Positions 11,290 to 23,600 of a stretch of DNA of 64,000 bases are shown here, one piece after another. Under the pieces are notes generated by a model. That model was not told the DNA's origin. It searched no databases and was given only the letters and a program-made list of their open reading frames with translations. Numbering within the stretch: position 1 is the first letter of the stretch; each line of letters opens with the position of its first letter. Origin of the DNA: Sodalis sp. Psp (lineage in GTDB: Bacteria; Pseudomonadota; Gammaproteobacteria; Enterobacterales; Enterobacteriaceae); NCBI GenBank assembly GCA_024648745.1, contig JAHCVB010000003.1, positions 58,717-122,716 on the forward strand, given 5' to 3'. Position numbers and translations under genes: made by a program.

Positions 11290-12147
11290 TTGCTGAAGTA
11301 TCGCCTGGTTACTGCTTTTATCCTGATACCCACCGTTATCGCTGCATTGTTTCTGTTGCCGCCAGTTGGATTTTCCCTAGTCACCCTGGCGGTGTGTATT
11401 TTGAGCGCCTGGGAGTGGGGACAGCTAGCAGGGCTAGCCTCCCGCAGTCAACGTATCTGGCTCGCCGTTCTCTGTGGTCTGTTGTTAACGGTGATGATGC
11501 TGACTGTGCCAGCTTACCGGCCATTTGTTACCGTATGGCAGACACAGTGCGCTCTGTGGGCTGCACTGGCCTGGTGGCTGGTGGCACTGGGATTGGTGTT
11601 AGCTCATCCCTCTTCCACTGCGTTATGGCGCGATTCCCGGCTACTGCGACTGGCGTTTGGCATCCTGACCATTCTACCGTTTTTTTGGGGTATGTTGGCA
11701 TTGCGTCAGCATCGTTATGATATTAATTGTTTCACTGGTGCTTGGTTGTTATTGTATGTCATGGTGTTAGTGTGGGGAGTGGATTCCGGCGCTTATATTT
11801 TTGGGCGAGCGCTAGGCCGCCATAAGCTGGCTCCGAAGGTTTCTCCCGGAAAAACCTGGGAAGGACTGGTTGGAGGATTAGTTACGTCGATGATAATAGT
11901 CTGGCTATTTGGTAAATATGCACCACTCAATGCCGCACCGCTTACGCTGTTCATTTGTTCCATCGTGACGGCACTGGCGTCTGTATTAGGAGATCTGACT
12001 GAAAGTATGTTTAAACGGGAAGCCGGCATTAAGGATAGTAGTCATTTAATCCCTGGTCATGGTGGTGTTCTAGATCGTATAGACAGTTTGACCGCTGCAG
12101 TGCCGGTGTTTTCCTGTTTGATGCTACTAGTATTTAACGCTATATGA
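11290..12147 (+). CDS. cdsA: Phosphatidate cytidylyltransferase (CDP-diglyceride synthase)
   Basis: CdsA makes CDP-diacylglycerol from phosphatidic acid and CTP at the inner membrane, the branch point for all bacterial phospholipids (psd later in this window acts downstream). I choose the TTG at 11290 because it gives [14 protein letters not shown] and 285 residues, exactly the E. coli product. A purine-rich Shine-Dalgarno (agagggggagg) sits directly before it. ATGs at 11260 and 11263 are alternatives within the uppS tail. The signature [20 protein letters not shown] and the C-terminal [15 protein letters not shown] are intact. Multiple hydrophobic segments span the protein. Confidence 0.93.
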   Translation: MLKYRLVTAFILIPTVIAALFLLPPVGFSLVTLAVCILSAWEWGQLAGLASRSQRIWLAVLCGLLLTVMMLTVPAYRPFVTVWQTQCALWAALAWWLVALGLVLAHPSSTALWRDSRLLRLAFGILTILPFFWGMLALRQHRYDINCFTGAWLLLYVMVLVWGVDSGAYIFGRALGRHKLAPKVSPGKTWEGLVGGLVTSMIIVWLFGKYAPLNAAPLTLFICSIVTALASVLGDLTESMFKREAGIKDSSHLIPGHGGVLDRIDSLTAAVPVFSCLMLLVFNAI

Positions 12148-12166
12148 GTCGGGCCTGGGAGCGTTT

Positions 12167-13528
12167 ATGCTGCATTTTTTTTGGAGTCTTGCCGCGTTTA
12201 TCATTGCATTAGGTGTATTGATCACAGTACATGAGTTCGGCCATTTTTGGATAGCTCGCCGCTGTGGAGTGACTGTAGAACGCTTCTCTATCGGCTTTGG
12301 CAGTGCTCTATATCGCTGGCATGATAAACTCGGCACTGAATATGTGATCGCCGCTATTCCACTGGGAGGCTATGTCAAGATGCTTGACGAGAAGATGGAT
12401 ACGGATACTGTTGCGCTTGATCACTCTCATAAAGCATTTAACCACACACCCGTCTGGCAGCGCGCTGCGATTATTGCTGCTGGGCCAGTTTTCAACTTCC
12501 TATTCGCCATTTTTGCTTATTGGCTGGTCTTCCTAATAGGTGTGCCGGGCTATCGGCCAGTTATCGGCAAGATCACACCCAATTCTATTGTGGCGCAGGC
12601 TAAAATTTCTCCTGGCATGGAACTAAAGTCGATTAACGGTATTGAAACGCCTGACTGGGATTCGGTTCGTCTACAGCTTCTCACCAAGATTGGCGACAGC
12701 GAAATCAGTGTCGATGTCGCACCGTTCGGCTCTACGCATAAGGAGCGGAAAACACTAGATTTGCGCGACTGGAAGCTTGAGCTGGACAAGCAGGATCCTA
12801 TTGTTTCATTGGGTATTGTTCCTCTTGGTCCACGCATCGAATTGGTGCTAGCCGAAGTTCGGCCTGGTTCAGCCGCAGTGAAAGCTGGTTTGCAAGCTGG
12901 CGATAGGATCGTTAAAGTCAATGGTCAACCAGTCACTGCATGGCAATTTTTTGTGGCCAAAGTACACGATAATCCAGGCCAAGCGTTACAGGTAGGCATT
13001 GAACGACAGGACAGAGCAATGGACATCACGCTGCAGCTGGACAGTAAACCGGTGGGAAATGGGGAAATGGAGGGGTTCGCAGGTGTCGTACCGAAAGTCA
13101 TTCCGCTACCAGCGGAGTATAAAATCGTGCGACAGTTTGGCCCGCTGCTGGCCTTGTCCCAGGCAGGCCAAAAAACTTGGCAGTTGATTCGGTTTACGAT
13201 CAGTATATTAGGCAAATTGGTGAGCGGAGATGCTAAGTTGAGTAATCTGAGTGGGCCGATTTCCATCGCCCAAGGCGCAGGAATAGCAGCGGAATATGGT
13301 TTGATTTATTATTTGATGTTTCTGGCTCTAATAAGCGTCAATCTAGGGATTATCAATTTGTTCCCTTTACCAGTGTTAGATGGTGGTTATCTGCTCTTCC
13401 TGGCGATAGAGAAGTTCAAGGGAAAACCGGTGTCTAAACTAGTGCAGGACGTCAGTTACCGTATCGGCTCGATTTTGCTGGTGTTGCTAATGGGTCTATC
13501 TCTTTTTAATGATTTCTTTAGGCTATAA
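12167..13528 (+). CDS. rseP: Regulator of sigma-E protease, site-2 metalloprotease
   Basis: RseP is the inner-membrane zinc protease that cleaves RseA within the membrane to release sigma-E, and also clears signal peptides. The product is 453 residues (E. coli 450). HEFGH, the zinc site, lies in the first membrane segment near residue 22. Two PDZ domains follow in the periplasmic part (for example [21 protein letters not shown]). The third zinc ligand lies in [11 protein letters not shown] near the C-terminus. The next residue is Tyr where E. coli has His; it is not a ligand. It lies directly upstream of bamA, whose folding defects trigger this pathway. Confidence 0.96.
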   Translation: MLHFFWSLAAFIIALGVLITVHEFGHFWIARRCGVTVERFSIGFGSALYRWHDKLGTEYVIAAIPLGGYVKMLDEKMDTDTVALDHSHKAFNHTPVWQRAAIIAAGPVFNFLFAIFAYWLVFLIGVPGYRPVIGKITPNSIVAQAKISPGMELKSINGIETPDWDSVRLQLLTKIGDSEISVDVAPFGSTHKERKTLDLRDWKLELDKQDPIVSLGIVPLGPRIELVLAEVRPGSAAVKAGLQAGDRIVKVNGQPVTAWQFFVAKVHDNPGQALQVGIERQDRAMDITLQLDSKPVGNGEMEGFAGVVPKVIPLPAEYKIVRQFGPLLALSQAGQKTWQLIRFTISILGKLVSGDAKLSNLSGPISIAQGAGIAAEYGLIYYLMFLALISVNLGIINLFPLPVLDGGYLLFLAIEKFKGKPVSKLVQDVSYRIGSILLVLLMGLSLFNDFFRL

Positions 13529-13565
13529 CAGCTTGAAATTATGTGTGGAAAGCGCATCAACCACG

Positions 13566-15989
13566 ATGGTGATAAAAAAATTACTCATAGCATCGCTGCT
13601 TTTTAATAGTGCCACCGTATACTGTGCAAATGGGTTTGTAGTGAAAGACATTCATTTCGAAGGACTACAACGAGTCGCTGTTGGTACAGCGTTATTTAGT
13701 ATACCGATCCATATCAAAGATATAGTGACCGATGAAGATATCAGCAATACTATCCGTATCTTATTTGCTACCGGGAAGTTTGATGATGTCCGGGTGTTGC
13801 GTGACGGAGATTCGCTGATTGTACAAGTCAAAGAGCGTCCGATAATTTCTAGCATTACTTTCTCAGGAAATAAGACGGTGAAGGAGGAGATGCTGCAGCA
13901 GAACTTGGGTACTCTGGGTGTTCGGGTCGGTGAGGCCCTTAACCGTGCCACGATTGCTAATGTTGAAAAAGATCTTGAGGACTTCTACTATAGCATCGGG
14001 AAATACCGATCCATGGTTAAAGCGGTAGTGACGCCGCTACCATTCAACCGCGTCGATCTGAAGTTGGTCTTTACTGAAGATATTTCAGCTAAAATTCAGC
14101 AAATTAACATCATCGGAAACCATGCTTTTACCACTGATGAGCTGCTTTCACGCTTCCAGTTGCGTGATGAAGTGCCATGGTGGAACGTAATGAGTGATCG
14201 TGGATACCAGAAACAGAAGTTAGGCAGGGATCTAGAGACTCTTCGCAGCTTCTATCTTGATCACGGCTACGTCCGTTTCAACATTGACTCCACGCAAGTC
14301 AGCCTAACACCGGATAAAAAAGGCATCTACATTACTTTGAACATCACCGAAGGTGCGCAATATAAGCTGTCTGGTACAATAGTCAACGGAAATATGGCCG
14401 GCCATTCCGCCGCAATTGAACGCTTGGCCAAGGTGCAGCCTGGTAAGCTGTACAACAGAGCCAAAGTCATTAAGATAGAAAACAATATCAAGCAATTGCT
14501 AGATCATTTTGGTTATACTTATCCTCGTGTAGCTACCCATCAAGAAATAAACGACGCGGACAAAACAGTTAAACTGTATATCAACATCGATGCAGGTAAT
14601 CGTTTCTACGTTCGTCATGTGAATTTTGAAGGCAATAATATCACCAAAGATTCTGTGCTGCGCCGTGAAACGCGCCAGATGGAAGGCGCTTGGCTCGTCA
14701 GTAATCTTGTTGATCAAGGAAAAGATCGCCTTAGTCGTCTCAGCTACTTTGAAACCGTGGATACCGAAATGCAGCACGTACTCGGCTCGCCGGATCAGGT
14801 AGACGTGGTCTACAAAGTCAAGGAACGTAATACTGGCAGCATTAATGTCGGCGTAGGCTTTGGTACTGAGAGTGGTATCAGCTTCCAGTTTGGTATTCAG
14901 CAGGACAGCTGGTTGGGCACCGGAAATTCCGTTGGCTTCAGCGGCATCAAGAACGATTACCGAACCTATGCTGAGCTGTCGATAACCGATCCGTACTTCA
15001 TGGTGGACGGTGTCAACCTGGGCGGCAAGATTTTTTACAATGACTTTAACGCCGATGATGCGGATTTATCGGATTACGGTATGCGCAGCTATGGTGCGGG
15101 TATTATCCTGGGCTTCCCGATTAGTGAGAATCATTCACTTAGCTTCGGTCTGGATTATATGCATGACGATCTGACTAACATGGAGCCACAGGTGGCGATG
15201 TGGCGCTATTTGAACAGCGTTGGTATTAACCCTAAAGTGGCAACCACCGACGATAAAACAGATAGCTACGCCACTTTCAGTGCTGATGACTTTTTTTTCT
15301 TAATGGGTTGGAGTTACAATAATCTGGATCGTGGCTATTTCCCGACTTCTGGTTCACACACCCTCCTAACAGGCAAGGTTACGGTGCTAGGTTCCGATAA
15401 CGAGTATTACAAAATCACCTTAGACGCCAGCCATTACATTCCAATGAGCGAAAGTGGTAACTGGGTGCTGATGGGTCGTGCGCGCATCGGCTACGTCGAT
15501 GGACTAGGTGGTAAAGAAGTGCCGTTCTACAATAACTTCTACGCAGGCGGTTTCAACACCGTGCGCGGTTTTCGTTCTAATACTATCGGACCGAAAGCAG
15601 CATACTATAAATGCAGCGCTGGCAATACCCATTATAGTGATTGTCCAGTAGAGAAATCCAGCGACGCCGTGGGTGGTAATGCGATGGTCATCGCCAGCGC
15701 TGAGTTGATCGTGCCGCTCTTAAGCGATAAGTACGCGAATTCAGTACGTACCTCGCTATTTGTTGATACAGGTACCGTTTGGGACACCAAATGGCAAAAT
15801 ACCAAAGAGACCCGAGCCGCAGGTATTCCTGACTACAGAGAACCGGGGAATATCCGTGTTTCCAGCGGTATTGCCATACAGTGGATGTCGCCACTTGGGC
15901 CACTAGTATTTTCCTATGCGCAGTCAATCAAGAAATACGACGGTGACAAGCTGGAGCAGTTCCAATTTAATATCGGAAAAACGTGGTAA
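13566..15989 (+). CDS. bamA: Outer membrane protein assembly factor BamA
   Basis: BamA is the core Omp85 insertase that folds beta-barrel proteins into the outer membrane. From the ATG at 13566 the precursor is 807 residues (E. coli 810). A signal peptide [21 protein letters not shown] is followed by five POTRA domains to about residue 420 and a 16-strand barrel. Loop 6 carries the conserved VRGF motif, and the paired cysteines in [14 protein letters not shown] match the E. coli loop 6 disulfide. The C-terminus ends in FNIGKTW with a terminal aromatic residue. An earlier in-frame start at 13509 overlaps rseP and would spoil the signal peptide. Confidence 0.97.
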   Translation: MVIKKLLIASLLFNSATVYCANGFVVKDIHFEGLQRVAVGTALFSIPIHIKDIVTDEDISNTIRILFATGKFDDVRVLRDGDSLIVQVKERPIISSITFSGNKTVKEEMLQQNLGTLGVRVGEALNRATIANVEKDLEDFYYSIGKYRSMVKAVVTPLPFNRVDLKLVFTEDISAKIQQINIIGNHAFTTDELLSRFQLRDEVPWWNVMSDRGYQKQKLGRDLETLRSFYLDHGYVRFNIDSTQVSLTPDKKGIYITLNITEGAQYKLSGTIVNGNMAGHSAAIERLAKVQPGKLYNRAKVIKIENNIKQLLDHFGYTYPRVATHQEINDADKTVKLYINIDAGNRFYVRHVNFEGNNITKDSVLRRETRQMEGAWLVSNLVDQGKDRLSRLSYFETVDTEMQHVLGSPDQVDVVYKVKERNTGSINVGVGFGTESGISFQFGIQQDSWLGTGNSVGFSGIKNDYRTYAELSITDPYFMVDGVNLGGKIFYNDFNADDADLSDYGMRSYGAGIILGFPISENHSLSFGLDYMHDDLTNMEPQVAMWRYLNSVGINPKVATTDDKTDSYATFSADDFFFLMGWSYNNLDRGYFPTSGSHTLLTGKVTVLGSDNEYYKITLDASHYIPMSESGNWVLMGRARIGYVDGLGGKEVPFYNNFYAGGFNTVRGFRSNTIGPKAAYYKCSAGNTHYSDCPVEKSSDAVGGNAMVIASAELIVPLLSDKYANSVRTSLFVDTGTVWDTKWQNTKETRAAGIPDYREPGNIRVSSGIAIQWMSPLGPLVFSYAQSIKKYDGDKLEQFQFNIGKTW

Positions 15990-16138
15990 TATTGCACGAA
16001 ATGTGCATGCAGGCAAAGGAGTAGATGCGGCATCGACTTGAAGCTTTGGTCGAGATATTTCGCGAAAAAGTGTTTTCATTATCGCCTGTCTTTGCAACAG
16101 AAAGACGAGATATAAGTAAGTGGCTTTAAGGAGTTTAA

Positions 16139-16624
16139 GTGAAAAAGTGGTTATATGCTGTGGGGTTGGGTCTAGCATTCGCCGCGCAGACTGCCGATAA
16201 AATCGCCGTAGTTAACGTCTCCAGCATCTTCCAACAGTCCCCTCAGCGTGCCATAGTCGCTGAACAGCTCGACAATGAATTTAAGGATCGTGCTACCGAG
16301 CTTCAGTCCATGGAGAATGACCTGAAAACCAAAATGCAGCGCTTGCAGCGTGACGGTTCTATCATGAAAGCCAGCGAGCGCAGCGCACTGGAGAAGTCAG
16401 TCATGGCGCAGCGAGAAACCTTCTCCAGTAAAGCCCAGATTTTTGATCAGGACAACCACCGTCGTCAGACGGAAGAACGTAACAAAATCTTAAATCGTAT
16501 CCAAGATGTAGTGAAGAGTATTGCCACTAAAGAAGGGTATGATGTGGTGATTGATGCTAACGCCGTGGCTTATGTCAGCGACGCTAAAGACATTACCTCT
16601 GATGTTCTGAAACAGGTTAAATAG
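16139..16624 (+). CDS. skp: Periplasmic chaperone Skp (OmpH)
   Basis: Skp is the trimeric jellyfish-shaped chaperone that holds unfolded outer-membrane proteins between Sec and the Bam complex. It begins with GTG, as in E. coli, behind taaggag, and is 161 residues. The N-terminus [21 protein letters not shown] is a signal peptide. The middle (residues about 40-125) is the long charged coiled-coil tentacle. It lies between bamA and lpxD, the usual enteric order. Confidence 0.95.
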   Translation: MKKWLYAVGLGLAFAAQTADKIAVVNVSSIFQQSPQRAIVAEQLDNEFKDRATELQSMENDLKTKMQRLQRDGSIMKASERSALEKSVMAQRETFSSKAQIFDQDNHRRQTEERNKILNRIQDVVKSIATKEGYDVVIDANAVAYVSDAKDITSDVLKQVK

Positions 16625-16625
16625 T

Positions 16626-17648
16626 ATGTCTTCAATTCGACTGGCTGATTTAGCGCAGCAGTTGGATGCACAATTGCACGGTGATGGAGATATTGTTATT
16701 ACCGGCATTGCCTCCATGGGCAGCTCGCAAGCGGGCCACGTTACGTTTCTCTCGGATAGACGCTTTCGTGAAAAACTCTCTTCTTGTCAGGCGTCGGCAG
16801 TAGTGCTTACCGAAGATAACCTGCCTTTCTGCACTGGTGCTGCATTGGTAGTTAAAAATCCTTACCTGACTTATGCTCGTATAGCACAGATTGTGGATAC
16901 CACACCGAAACCGGCCGAGGAGATTGGTGTAGGGGCAGTAATTGCGCCAGATGTTACTCTGGGGCAGAGAGTGGCGGTAGGTGCTAATGCTGTCATCGAA
17001 TCTGGTGTAGTACTGGGAGATGATGTCATCATCGGCCCTGGCTGTTTTGTTGGAAAGAATACCTGCATTGGCGTCAGCACGCGATTATGGGCGAACGTTA
17101 CCGTCTATCATAACATTACTATTGGGGAACGTTGCTTGATTCAATCCGGTACGGTAATCGGTGCTGACGGCTTCGGCTATGCCAATGATCGTGGCAATTG
17201 GGTAAAAATTCCACAGCTGGGCCGAGTGATCATTGGTGATCGAGTGGAAATTGGCGCCTGTACCACTATCGATCGCGGCTCGTTGGATGATACCCGTATT
17301 GGCAATGGTGTAATCATTGATAATCAGTGCCAAATTGCGCACAACGTAGTTATTGGTGACAATACCGCAGTCGCCGGCGGCGTTATTATGGCTGGAAGTC
17401 TTACTATCGGCCGTTATTGCATGATAGGTGGCGCAAGCGTTATCAATGGCCATATAGAAATTTGCGATAAAGTAACAGTAACCGGTATGGGTATGGTAAT
17501 GCGCCCGATAACTGAACCTGGTGTTTATTCCTCCGGGATTCCTCTGCAGACGAATAAAGAGTGGCGTAAAACCGCCGCATTAGTAATGAATATCAGCGGT
17601 ATGAGCAAGCGGATGAAAGCTATTGAGCGAAGATTGGCAAAAAACTAA
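16626..17648 (+). CDS. lpxD: UDP-3-O-(3-hydroxymyristoyl)glucosamine N-acyltransferase
   Basis: LpxD adds the second 3-hydroxymyristate to UDP-3-O-acyl-glucosamine, the third lipid A step, using acyl-ACP. The protein is 340 residues (E. coli 341). An N-terminal uridine-binding domain (to about residue 100) is followed by a left-handed beta-helix of hexapeptide repeats. The catalytic histidine segment [13 protein letters not shown] is intact. The start ATG lies one base after the skp stop, so the two are likely translationally coupled. The C-terminal helices ([17 protein letters not shown]) are shortened by a residue or two. Confidence 0.97.
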   Translation: MSSIRLADLAQQLDAQLHGDGDIVITGIASMGSSQAGHVTFLSDRRFREKLSSCQASAVVLTEDNLPFCTGAALVVKNPYLTYARIAQIVDTTPKPAEEIGVGAVIAPDVTLGQRVAVGANAVIESGVVLGDDVIIGPGCFVGKNTCIGVSTRLWANVTVYHNITIGERCLIQSGTVIGADGFGYANDRGNWVKIPQLGRVIIGDRVEIGACTTIDRGSLDDTRIGNGVIIDNQCQIAHNVVIGDNTAVAGGVIMAGSLTIGRYCMIGGASVINGHIEICDKVTVTGMGMVMRPITEPGVYSSGIPLQTNKEWRKTAALVMNISGMSKRMKAIERRLAKN

Positions 17649-17805
17649 TCGCTCCCACCCCTTAATATGTAGGGGATTAAGGCGTGTCAATGCACTGTTA
17701 TCCTGCGAGCTATTTTTTGTATTTGCGGCCTGCTTGTTTTGTCCTGCCGGGATTGAAGCAGGCCGTGTTGTTAATGCAACGTTTTTCTTAGACAGGAAGA
17801 GTATT

Positions 17806-18261
17806 TTGACTACTGACACTCATACTCTGCATATTGAAGAGATATTGGAACTTTTGCCCCACCGCTTCCCATTTTTGCTAGTGGACCGTGTACTGGATTT
17901 TGAAACAGGAAAGTTTCTGCGTGCAGTAAAGAACGTTTCTTTTAATGAACCGTTTTTCCAGGGCCATTTCCCTGGTAAACCAATTTTCCCTGGTGTGTTG
18001 ATTTTAGAAGCGATGGCTCAGGCGACTGGTATTCTGGCTTTCAAGAGCGCAGGAAAGCTGGTACTCGGGGAACTTTATTACTTTGCAGCTATTGATGAAG
18101 CTCGTTTTAAACGTCCGGTGCAGCCTGGCGATCAGATGATCCTCGAAGTTGAATTCATTAAGGAGCGTCGTGGCGTCGCGCGCTTCAAAGGTATTGCCAA
18201 AGTAGATAGTGAAGTGGCTTGCGAAGCATCAATGATGTGTGCCCGTCGTCGGGAGGTTTAA
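17806..18261 (+). CDS. fabZ: 3-hydroxyacyl-[ACP] dehydratase FabZ
   Basis: FabZ dehydrates 3-hydroxyacyl-ACP in fatty acid elongation and competes with LpxA/LpxD for hydroxymyristoyl-ACP. I use the TTG at 17806 (behind aggaaga). It gives 151 residues, the E. coli length, and E. coli fabZ also begins with TTG. The catalytic pair His54 and Glu68 lies in [20 protein letters not shown]. The open frame extends back to 17623 inside the lpxD end, but that stretch does not resemble the family. Confidence 0.95.
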   Translation: MTTDTHTLHIEEILELLPHRFPFLLVDRVLDFETGKFLRAVKNVSFNEPFFQGHFPGKPIFPGVLILEAMAQATGILAFKSAGKLVLGELYYFAAIDEARFKRPVQPGDQMILEVEFIKERRGVARFKGIAKVDSEVACEASMMCARRREV

Positions 18262-18265
18262 GTAC

Positions 18266-19054
18266 TTGATTGATCAATCCGCCTTTATACATCCTAGCGC
18301 CATTGTGGGAAAAGGTGCCATTATCCATGCCGATGTGTATGTTGGTCCGTTTTGCTTTATCGGGCCGCAAGTTGAAATCGGTGCACACACAGTGCTTAAA
18401 TCTCATGTGGTAGTGGATGGCATCACTCGCATAGGTGAAGGTAACCAGATTTATGCATTCACTTCGCTTGGCGAAGTCAATCAGGATCTGAAATATACCG
18501 GAGAACCCACTCGGGTAGAGATCGGACGAAGTAATCGAATCAGAGAAAGTGTAACCATCCATCGTGGCACGGTACAAGGCGGAACAGTCACCCGGGTTGG
18601 CAACGATAATTTACTGATGGTCAATGCCCATGTCGCCCACGACTGTGTGGTGGGCAATCACTGTATTATGGCTAATAATGTGACGCTTGGCGGTCACGTG
18701 GCGGTGGACGATTACGCTATTATTGGCGGTATGAGCGCGGTGCATCAATTCTGCATCATCGGGACCCACGCTATGATCGGAGGTTGTTCAGGTGTTGCTC
18801 AGGATGTGCCGCCTTTCGTTATTGCTCAAGGTAATCATGCTACACCGTTTGGGTTAAATATTGAAGGGCTGAAACGTCGCGGTTTCGATCGTGCCGCGCT
18901 TCATGTGATTCGCGCTGTCTACAACACGATATACCGCAGCGGCAAAACCCTTGACGAGGCTAAGCCAGCACTAGAAACGCTGGCTAAAGGGCATCCTGTG
19001 GTCAATACTTTCTTAGAATTCCTGACCCGCTCGCAGCGCGGCATTATTCGCTAA
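18266..19054 (+). CDS. lpxA: UDP-N-acetylglucosamine 3-O-acyltransferase
   Basis: LpxA attaches 3-hydroxymyristate to UDP-GlcNAc, the first lipid A step. The TTG at 18266 follows gggagg with nine-base spacing and gives 262 residues, equal to E. coli. An in-frame ATG at 18239 within fabZ would add nine unrelated residues. Catalytic His125 lies in NAHVAHDC, and the hexapeptide beta-helix is complete. The stop codon overlaps the lpxB start by one base (taATG), so translation is probably coupled. Confidence 0.95.
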   Translation: MIDQSAFIHPSAIVGKGAIIHADVYVGPFCFIGPQVEIGAHTVLKSHVVVDGITRIGEGNQIYAFTSLGEVNQDLKYTGEPTRVEIGRSNRIRESVTIHRGTVQGGTVTRVGNDNLLMVNAHVAHDCVVGNHCIMANNVTLGGHVAVDDYAIIGGMSAVHQFCIIGTHAMIGGCSGVAQDVPPFVIAQGNHATPFGLNIEGLKRRGFDRAALHVIRAVYNTIYRSGKTLDEAKPALETLAKGHPVVNTFLEFLTRSQRGIIR

Positions 19055-20205
19055 TGATGCCAACACACCCTGTCACCATCGGTCTGGTGGCCGGAGAAAG
19101 TTCCGGGGATATCCTCGGAGCCGGTTTGATACGAGCGCTACGCCACTATCTGCCGGATATTCGTTTCGTCGGCGTTGCCGGCCCGCGCATGCAAGCAGAA
19201 GGGATGGAAGCTTGGTATGATACGGAAGAGCTGGCGGTTATGGGTATAATGGAAGTAGTTGAGCGCCTACCACGGCTACTTCGTATCCGCCGCGATTTGA
19301 CACGACGCTTTGCCGCATTATGGCCCGATGTATTTGTTGGTATTGATGCACCCGACTTTAATATTACACTGGAAGGCCGCCTCAAGCAGCGCGGAATCCG
19401 CACTATTCATTATGTCAGCCCCTCAGTCTGGGCTTGGCGGCAGAGACGGATATTTAAAATCGGCCGTGCCACTGACAATATACTGGCTTTTCTGCCATTT
19501 GAGAAAGAATTTTACGATCGCTTCAATATTCCCTGCCAATTCATTGGCTATACGTTGGCAGATATCATGCCCCTTGATCCGGATCAAGCTGCCGCACGTC
19601 TTGAACTGGGCATTCCCTCTAGCGCTCGCTGTCTAGCATTGCTGCCTGGCAGCCGCCAGAGTGAGGTTGCGATGTTGAGTGCATATTTTCTACGTTGCTC
19701 TGCGCTGCTGAGCCAACAATTCTCAGGACTTGAGATTGTCGTGCCGCTAGTGAATTCGGCCCGGCGTGAGCAATTCGAGCGTATCAAAGCTAAGGTGACA
19801 CCAGCACTGCCTGTGCGGCTTCTAGATAATCAGGCTCGACAAGTGATGATTGCTGCCGATGCAGCTCTGCTGGCCTCAGGCACCGCGGCACTGGAGTGCA
19901 TGTTGGCGAAGTGCCCTATGGTGGTAGGGTATCGCATGAAGCCACTGAGTTTTGCGTTAGCGCGGTGGCTGGTGAAGACACCATGGGTGTCACTGCCGAA
20001 TTTGCTGGCCGGACGCGAGCTAGTTAAAGAGTTTTTACAAACATCATGCCGTCCAGACATAATGGCGGCAGCACTAACGCCACTGCTCGACGATAACAAG
20101 CAGCGTAAGGTACTACAAGCTACTTTTCGACACTTGCATCAGAAAATCCGCTGCAACGCAGATGAACAGGCTGCACGCGCGGTGCTGGCGTTGATTAACC
20201 GTTAA
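19054..20205 (+). CDS. lpxB: Lipid-A-disaccharide synthase
   Basis: LpxB, a GT19 glycosyltransferase, joins lipid X to UDP-diacylglucosamine to form the beta-1',6 disaccharide of lipid A. The protein is 383 residues (E. coli 382). The N-terminal [17 protein letters not shown] and the central [12 protein letters not shown] and [10 protein letters not shown] blocks are conserved, as is the C-terminal [11 protein letters not shown] donor-binding part. The start overlaps the lpxA stop. With lpxD, fabZ and lpxA it shows that lipid A synthesis is intended to work here. Confidence 0.97.
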   Translation: MMPTHPVTIGLVAGESSGDILGAGLIRALRHYLPDIRFVGVAGPRMQAEGMEAWYDTEELAVMGIMEVVERLPRLLRIRRDLTRRFAALWPDVFVGIDAPDFNITLEGRLKQRGIRTIHYVSPSVWAWRQRRIFKIGRATDNILAFLPFEKEFYDRFNIPCQFIGYTLADIMPLDPDQAAARLELGIPSSARCLALLPGSRQSEVAMLSAYFLRCSALLSQQFSGLEIVVPLVNSARREQFERIKAKVTPALPVRLLDNQARQVMIAADAALLASGTAALECMLAKCPMVVGYRMKPLSFALARWLVKTPWVSLPNLLAGRELVKEFLQTSCRPDIMAAALTPLLDDNKQRKVLQATFRHLHQKIRCNADEQAARAVLALINR

Positions 20206-20228
20206 TTTTTTAGATAATAAAAGGTAAG

Positions 20229-20600
20229 ATGGAATTTTTATTTATCTACTCTATCTGGCGGTAGCCTGTTATCGTGGAAATATAAGTTGGATACGAATCG
20301 GTAGTAGGCTCAGTATAACCACTTCGGTGATCCTCGATTCTGTCTGGCTGTTTCTGGGGTTTGGTAGGTTCTGGAAAAAGTAAAAATAGTGCGAGGTTCT
20401 GCTAAAGATGATAGCTAAGTCACAGAAATTAGAGCTGTCTCTACCACTATTGTCAAAGTGGTGCATGATCAAGAGATGTCCCTCTGTGTCTACAATTCTC
20501 TGAGTATGGCTTGCACTCAGGAGGTATCTGACACTTTTGATTCGGAAAAGGTGTTGCTTCATGGTTACAAACAGTGCATCACACGAAGCTTCAGCTCACT
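20229..20600 (+). pseudogene. rnhB: rnhB fossil (ribonuclease HII)
   Basis: E. coli has rnhB between lpxB and dnaE. This gap holds its frameshifted remains on the same strand. ITTSVILDSVWLF (about 20313-20350), preceded out of frame by VVGSV, matches LVGAVVTAAVILDPARPI. A segment at about 20502-20592 reading QEVSDTFDSEKVLLHGYKQ then TRSF matches the C-terminal HKGYPTAFHLEKLAEHG and RRSF. Several frame changes and stops lie between, so no functional enzyme is possible. Confidence 0.8.
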
Positions 20601-20693
20601 TACTAGTAGGGTACAGGAATAGACATAATTGTTTCACTGGTGGGTATGATGCCGTAGCCGTCACTCCATAAGCTTAACAATCGGATAGCAAAT

Positions 20694-23600
20694 ATGGCTG
20701 AACCACGTTTTATTCACCTACGCGTACACAGCGATTACTCTATGATTGATGGGTTAGTTAAAATCGGTCCGTTGGTCAAAAAAGCAGCAGCTCTGCACAT
20801 GCCGGCCTTGGCCATCACGGATTTCACCAATTTATGTGGTCTGATTAAATTCTACGGTACCGCTCACAGCGTTGGCATTAAACCAATTATTGGTGCCGAT
20901 TTTTTCGTGCAAAGCGGAAGGCTAGACAAGGAACTAGCAGAGCTGACTATTCTGGCTGCAAATAATGTGGGCTACCGGAATCTGACACTGCTAATTTCAA
21001 AAGCTTATAAACGTGGTTATGGTACCGCCGGGCCAGTTATTGATCGCGACTGGTTAATACTACATCATGAAGGACTGATTTTGCTTTCTGGGGCACGCAG
21101 GGGGGATGTCGGTAATTATCTGATGCACGGCAATTTATTTCAGGTAGAGCAATGTTTGGCGTTCTACGCGCAGTATTTTCCGGATCGTTACTATCTGGAA
21201 CTGATCCGAACAGGTCGAACGGACGAAGAGAGTTACTTGCACGCCGCGGTGGAGCTGGCGGCCCGCAAAGGGCTACCGGTGGTGGCTACCAATGATGTAC
21301 GCTTCGTCAATCCGGATGATTTCGATGCCCATGAAATCCGCGTGGCGATCCACGACGGCTTTACTCTTGACGATATCAAACGACCGCGTAATTATAGTCC
21401 GCAGCAGTATATGCGCAGCGAACAAGAGATGTGTGAGTTGTTCGCTGATCTGCCAGAATCACTGACCAACAGTGTAGAAATCGCCCGACGCTGCAACGTC
21501 ACCATACGCCTCGGCGAGTATTTCTTGCCGCAATTTCCGACTGGTGAGATGTCCACTGAGAACTATTTAGTCAAATGCGCACGTGAAGGTCTGGAGGAGA
21601 GGCTAGTGTTTCTGTTTCCTGATGCTGGTGAGCGGCATGAGAAACGACCAGTCTATGATGAACGTCTGGAAACCGAGCTGCAGGTAATTAATCAGATGGG
21701 ATTTCCAGGTTACTTCCTGATTGTGATGGAGTTTATCCAGTGGTCGAAAAAAAATAGTGTGCCCGTTGGGCCAGGCCGTGGCTCTGGAGCGGGCTCTCTG
21801 GTAGCTTATGCTTTAAAAATCACCGATCTTGACCCTCTGGCCTTTGATCTACTGTTTGAACGGTTCCTAAACCCAGAGCGGGTATCGATGCCCGACTTTG
21901 ATATTGACTTCTGCATGGAGAAGCGCGATCTGGTGATTGACCATGTGGCCGAAACCTACGGACGCGACGCAGTTTCACAAATTATCACTTTCGGCACCAT
22001 GGCAGCTAAGGCGGTAATACGCGATGTCGGTCGAGTGCTAGGGTATCCGTATGGCTTTGTGAACCGTATTTCTAAACTGGTGCCACCCGACCCCGGCATG
22101 ACCTTAGAAAGAGCCTTCACCACTGAGCCTCAGTTGCAGATGATCTATGATTCCGATGAAGAGGTCAAGATACTTATTGACATGGCGCGCAAGCTTGAGG
22201 GGGTGACCCGTAACGCGGGCAAGCACGCAGGTGGTGTAGTGATTGCTCCAACCAAAATCACAGATTTTTCGCCGCTGTACTGCGATGCCGAAGGCAATCA
22301 TCCGGTGACCCAGTTCGATAAGAGCGATGTAGAATACGCCGGGCTAGTGAAGTTTGACTTCCTTGGATTACGTACCCTGACTATCATTTACTGGGCACTG
22401 GGGATGATAAATGCGCGGCGCGCACGCCAGAGGCTGAATCCGATTGATATTTCTTCTATTCCTCTAGACGATAAAAAAAGTTTCGATATGCTACAGCGCT
22501 CTGAAACCACTGCAGTGTTCCAGCTGGAATCGCGTGGCATGAAGGATCTGATAAAGCGTTTGCAGCCGGACTGTTTTGAAGACATGATCGCGCTGGTAGC
22601 GTTATTTCGTCCTGGTCCGCTGCAATCTGGCATGGTAGATAACTTTATCAACCGTAAACATGGCCGCGAAGCGATTTCTTATCCTGATATCCAGTGGCAG
22701 CATAAAACATTGCAGCCGGTACTAGAGCCGACCTACGGCATTATTTTGTACCAGGAACAGGTCATGAAAATAGCCCAGGTGCTGGCAGGTTATACCTTAG
22801 GCGGTGCGGATGTGTTGCGTCGTGCGATGGGCAAAAAAAAATCGGAAGAAATGGCCAAGCAGCGCTCCGTGTTTAAATCCGGCGCGGAAAGCATGGGTAT
22901 CAACGGCGAACTGTCGATGAAAATCTTCGACTTGGTAGAGAAATTTGCCTGCTACGGCTTCAATAAATCCCACTCTGCCGCTTATGCATTAGTATCATAC
23001 CAGACGCTGTGGCTGAAGACCCACTATCCTGCGGAATTTATGGCGGCAGTGATGACGGCCGATATGGATAACACCGAGAAAATGGTGGGCTTGGTGGATG
23101 AGTGTCTGCGCATGGGCTTGAAAGTTCTGCCGCCAGATATCAACAATGGCCAGTACTATTTCCATGTCAATGAAGAAGGCGAGATCGTCTATGGTATTGG
23201 TGCCATTAAAGGAGTAGGAGAAGGGCTGATTGAGGCGATTATTGAGGCTCGTAATCAGAACGGCCATTTTCATGGGTTATTCGATCTATGTGCACGCACC
23301 GATATCAAACGACTCAACCGACGGGTACTAGAAAAGCTCATTATGTCAGGCGCATTTGATTGCTTAGGGCCGAACCGTGCTGCGCTAATGCACTCTCTAG
23401 GCTCCGCACTTAAGGCGGCTAGTCAGCATACCAAGGCAGAGACTATCGGTCAGGGTGATATGTTTGGAGTGCTGGCGGAAGAGGCGCTAGCCTCCTATAA
23501 CAGCACTGTGACACCCTGGTCAGAGCAGGTGGTGCTGGATGGCGAGCGCGAGACGCTTGGCCTCTATCTGACCGGTCATCCCATCACCCAATATCTACGT

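Noticed and set aside
13566..13640. Cysteine near the BamA signal peptide cleavage site as a possible lipobox
   Set aside because: The residue before Cys is Tyr, which does not fit a lipoprotein signal; it is a normal signal peptidase I substrate.
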